Position numbers and translations under genes: made by a program. Under the pieces are notes generated by a model, which was given only the letters and a program-made list of their open reading frames with translations, ran no database searches and was not told where the DNA came from. Positions 61,826 through 64,000 of a DNA stretch of 64,000 nucleotides are shown in pieces. This DNA comes from Symbiodinium natans (Eukaryota; Sar; Dinophyceae; Suessiales; Symbiodiniaceae). The stretch spans positions 728,501-792,500 of the forward strand of contig CAJNDS010001090.1 of NCBI GenBank assembly GCA_905221605.1, given 5' to 3'. Each line of letters starts with the position of its first letter. Within the stretch, counting starts at the first letter, position 1.

Positions 61826-62005
61826 GAAAGCTTCCAGAGGTTCAAGTAAATTGAGCATTTGGATCAATATACTTAAACTCAGCTTGTCAGCGGAAATTCA
61901 GAATGATACCACATACAATTTCTATTTATTTTGGCTTGAGGGTTTAGGGTTTAGGTTTAGGGCTACCACTACTGCTACTGCTGCTGCTGCTGCAACCGAC
62001 CCAGG

Positions 62006-62052
62006 TGAGCCCATTCGCGCGCGCTTCGGGCCAGGCGCAACTCAACCGGCGT
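62006..62052 (+). CDS. Possible exon, unknown protein
   Basis: GACCCAG|GTGAGC could be either acceptor or donor. Downstream frames EPIRARFGPGATQPA and VSPFARASGQAQLN are both open to GTAGGG at 62053. Confidence 0.3.
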
Positions 62053-62310
62053 AGGGTTTAGGGTTTAGGGTTTAGGGTTTAGGGTTTAGGGTTTAGGGTT
62101 TAGGGTTTAGGGTTTAGGGTTTAGGGTTTAGGGTTTAGGGTTTAGGGTTAGGTTTAGGGTTTAGGGTTTAGGGTTTAGGGTTTAGGGTTTAGGGTTTAGG
62201 GTTTAGGGTTTAGGGTTTAGGGTTTAGGGTTTAGGGTTTAGGGTTTAGGGTTTAGGGTTTAGGGTTTAGGGTTTAGGGTTTAGGGTTCAGGGTTCAGGGT
62301 TCAGGGTTTA
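62053..62310. repeat. TTTAGGG array, longest perfect run
   Basis: Some 36 G-strand heptamers with one shortened unit near 62150 and three TTCAGGG units at the end. Confidence 0.98.
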
Positions 62311-62485
62311 GGGCCCCCAACGTCTAAAACCCCCAAAGGAAACCTGGAAAGCCCCAAGCGCCTTGCACCCTTAAGCCCCAAAGCCCTAGCCCCGAACCTA
62401 GACCCTAAACCTTCAAGCTTCCAGCTTCTGATGTCCTAGGACCTAACTCGCGGTTGGCTGGGTAGGGCTGGGGTTTGCGCTTCAG

Positions 62486-62527
62486 GGTGATTTGGAATAC
62501 AGCTTTGTTGTCCCCTTTTGGTCCCAG
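62486..62527 (+). CDS. Exon-like island, unknown protein
   Basis: GCGCTTCAG|GGT acceptor, phase 0: GDLEYSFVVPFWSQ, with a GC donor at 62528. The frame stays open further (ALCKYNPLRP) into CCCTAAA. Located between a TTTAGGG and a CCCTAAA array, the opposite of the usual order. Confidence 0.45.
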
Positions 62528-62604
62528 GCCCTATGTAAATACAATCCGTTGAGGCCTAAACCCAACACGGTAAACACCACAGCCCTAAACCGCAAAACCC
62601 TAAC

Positions 62605-62945
62605 CCAAAACCCTAAACCCTAAACCCTAAACCCTAAACCCTAAACCCTAAACCCTAAACCCTAAACCCTAAACCCTAAACCCTAAACCCTAAACCCTAA
62701 ACCCTAAACCCTAACCCTTTACCCTACACCCTACACCCTAAACCCTAAACCGCAGAACCTAAAAGCCCACACTTGTGGAAGAATGCCCCGCTCGGCCCTG
62801 GACCCTAGACCCTCAATCCTGGAAGTTGGAAATCCTAAACCCTAAACCTCATAACCCTAAACCCTAAACCCTAAACCCTACACCCTAAACCCTAAACCCT
62901 AAACCCTAAACCCTAAACCCCCTAAACCCTAAACCCCCTAAAACC
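62605..62945. repeat. CCCTAAA arrays
   Basis: About 20 units at 62605-62755 and 14 at 62845-62945, split by a 60-bp unique piece. Confidence 0.95.
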
Positions 62946-63189
62946 AGAGCCGCTGAGTCGGGATGCCGCCCGAAACCCAAAATGCACCTCGGGCCTGAGT
63001 CCTAAACCCTAGAGCCCGACACCCTGAAATCCCAGGCCCTCCCTCAGGTTTAGGGTTTCGGGTTTCGGGTTCAGGGTTCAGGGTTCAGGGTTCAGGGTTT
63101 AGGGTTCAGGGTTTAGGGTTTAGGGTTAGAGAGCTTGAAACTGGGACCCTGAGATGAAAATTCTGAACCCCTCGACCTTGATCTCACAG

Positions 63190-63252
63190 GTGTCGCCGGT
63201 CCTTGAGCAGCAGAGGTCGGCTCTGCTGATGCTCATCAGCGCCCGGGCGCTT
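63190..63252 (+). CDS. Exon with canonical donor, unknown protein
   Basis: ATCTCACAG|GTG acceptor, 21 codons VSPVLEQQRSALLMLISARA and L, donor CTT|GTGAGT, phase 0 in and out. TTCAGGG array left, CCCTAAA array right. Confidence 0.6.
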
Positions 63253-63265
63253 GTGAGTCTACACC

Positions 63266-63420
63266 CTAGCCCCTAAACCCTAAACCCTAAACCCTAAACC
63301 CTAAACCCTAAACCCTAAACCCTAAACCCTAAACCCTAAACCCTAAACCCTTAACCCTTAACCCTCAACCCTAAATCCTAAACCCTAGACCCTAGACCCT
63401 AGACTTTAAACCCTAGGCCC
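63266..63420. repeat. CCCTAAA array at the intron following 63252
   Basis: About 20 heptamers, with CCCTAGA variants near the end. Confidence 0.95.
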
Positions 63421-63561
63421 TAAGCCCCTCGACCCTGAAGCTTTCACCTCAACATGCGTGGCGAGGCGGGGAGGCTGGGGCTCACAAGGGAGGTGCGAAC
63501 AAATTCAAAGAACCTGCCCTTGGGGGCCTAAGGTTAGCTGGTAGCTCTCTCGTTCTTCAAG

Positions 63562-63925
63562 GCAGAATCGTTTTACCCGCCGTGTGTACTCTCTGGTGAC
63601 AGGCGTGCTCCCGCCCCAGCTCCTGCTCTGCGCCGTGCACTGTCAGTATGGCGAGCTGCTAGGGCGCAAGGTCATGCACACCAGCTCCCATGGGGGTCGG
63701 GTTGCATGCAAGTCAGCCTACGTGCCCGCAGTTTATGTTGGTGGCAGGCTCGGCTTTGCAAAGCTGCAAGAGCTCCAAGAATGGCCGCTGGAGCAACGAT
63801 TCCTGTTAGCTGGGGTAAACGCGCGAAGGGTGGTGGCAGGTGCAGGAAAGAGGGGAAGGGGCCTGCATCGTCTACCACGAGACCGCGGAGGGCGCGGAGG
63901 GCTCGGAGATTCAACAGCGTGTTGA
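63562..63925 (+). CDS. Last exon-like region in the window, frame uncertain
   Basis: TTCTTCAAG|GCAG acceptor. In phase 1 the frame reads QNRFTRRVYSLVTGVLPPQL, HTSSHGGRVACKSAYVPAVY and LGFAKLQELQEWPLEQRFLL, which is protein-like. In phase 0, which the upstream exon at 63252 would require, it reads AESFYPPCVL and then an Arg/Ala-rich frame. Part is surely coding-like, but the exon boundaries and frame need homology. Confidence 0.5.
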
Positions 63926-64000
63926 TGAACCCCAATCTCCTAGAGCTTTAAACCTTAGACACACAAAATGTAAACTCTGAACCTGCAGACCCTGATCCGC

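Noticed and set aside
61585-61849. Proline-rich (reverse) and glycine-rich (forward) frames
   Set aside because: Both come from the polypurine tract; no flanking splice signals or motifs.
1-64000. Window as a chromosome end or subtelomere
   Set aside because: Telomere-like arrays switch strand dozens of times, are interrupted by exons of conserved genes, and neither window edge is repeat. A true telomere has one orientation and is terminal.
1-64000. Many 60-130 codon frames ending in NPKP, NPKPQT or starting GFRV
   Set aside because: These ends are direct translations of CCCTAAACC or GGGTTTAGG as a frame runs into an array. Where no acceptor or donor and no protein-like core was present I did not annotate them.
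1-64000. CRISPR array
   Set aside because: Repeats are head-to-tail or satellites without regular unique spacers, and the genes are eukaryotic.

Overview
The window looks like nuclear DNA of a dinoflagellate, probably a Symbiodiniaceae-type alga. Three things point there. A recognisable RPS18 gene at the left edge is split by a GA-AG intron. Most other inferable introns use GC or GT donors with AG|G acceptors. The whole window is also saturated with the plant/dinoflagellate-type telomere heptamer (TTTAGGG on one strand, CCCTAAA on the other) and many variants. No prokaryotic operon, tRNA, rRNA or CRISPR array was recognised.

Layout. 1-290: the last two exons of RPS18 (+). 291-905: its 3' flank. 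About 905-24200: alternating telomere-like arrays and 40-110 bp unique islands. Many islands read as single open exons bounded by AG| and G(T/C/A), but I could not assign them to a known protein; a clear terminal exon closes one gene at 24224-24287. About 25400-37200: one gene on the + strand whose core I identify as type II phosphatidylserine decarboxylase (PSD). Ten micro-exons carry FWVKGEQF, RLAPQDYHRFH, NPIA, NKRT, GAT|VGSV, GYM|AFGGST and VETIVHLG in the right order and with matching splice phases. A further exon with SPADGR lies upstream. The PSD introns are largely telomere-like repeat. About 37200-49000: low-complexity DNA, an uncharacterised 224-codon ORF (38466-39140), a compound satellite (43263-43760), a TTTAGAAGGG-like degenerate array (45300-45960) and several exon-like islands. 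About 49300-64000: dense exon-like islands, several with canonical GTAAGT/GTGAGT-type donors, separated by long repeat arrays, plus two terminal-looking exons (59802-59865 and 60545-60883).

Main observation. The telomere-like DNA is not a chromosome end. It sits inside genes, switches strand many times, and in several introns runs TTTAGGG at the 5' end and CCCTAAA at the 3' end, so the intron RNA could fold into a hairpin that brings the exons together. Small inverted-repeat elements (at least five families) occur in the same introns. Function is established here only for RPS18 and PSD. All other exon calls rest on open frame, codon-like composition and splice-site context, and two exon-like islands inside the PSD gene that do not fit PSD show that this approach gives false positives.
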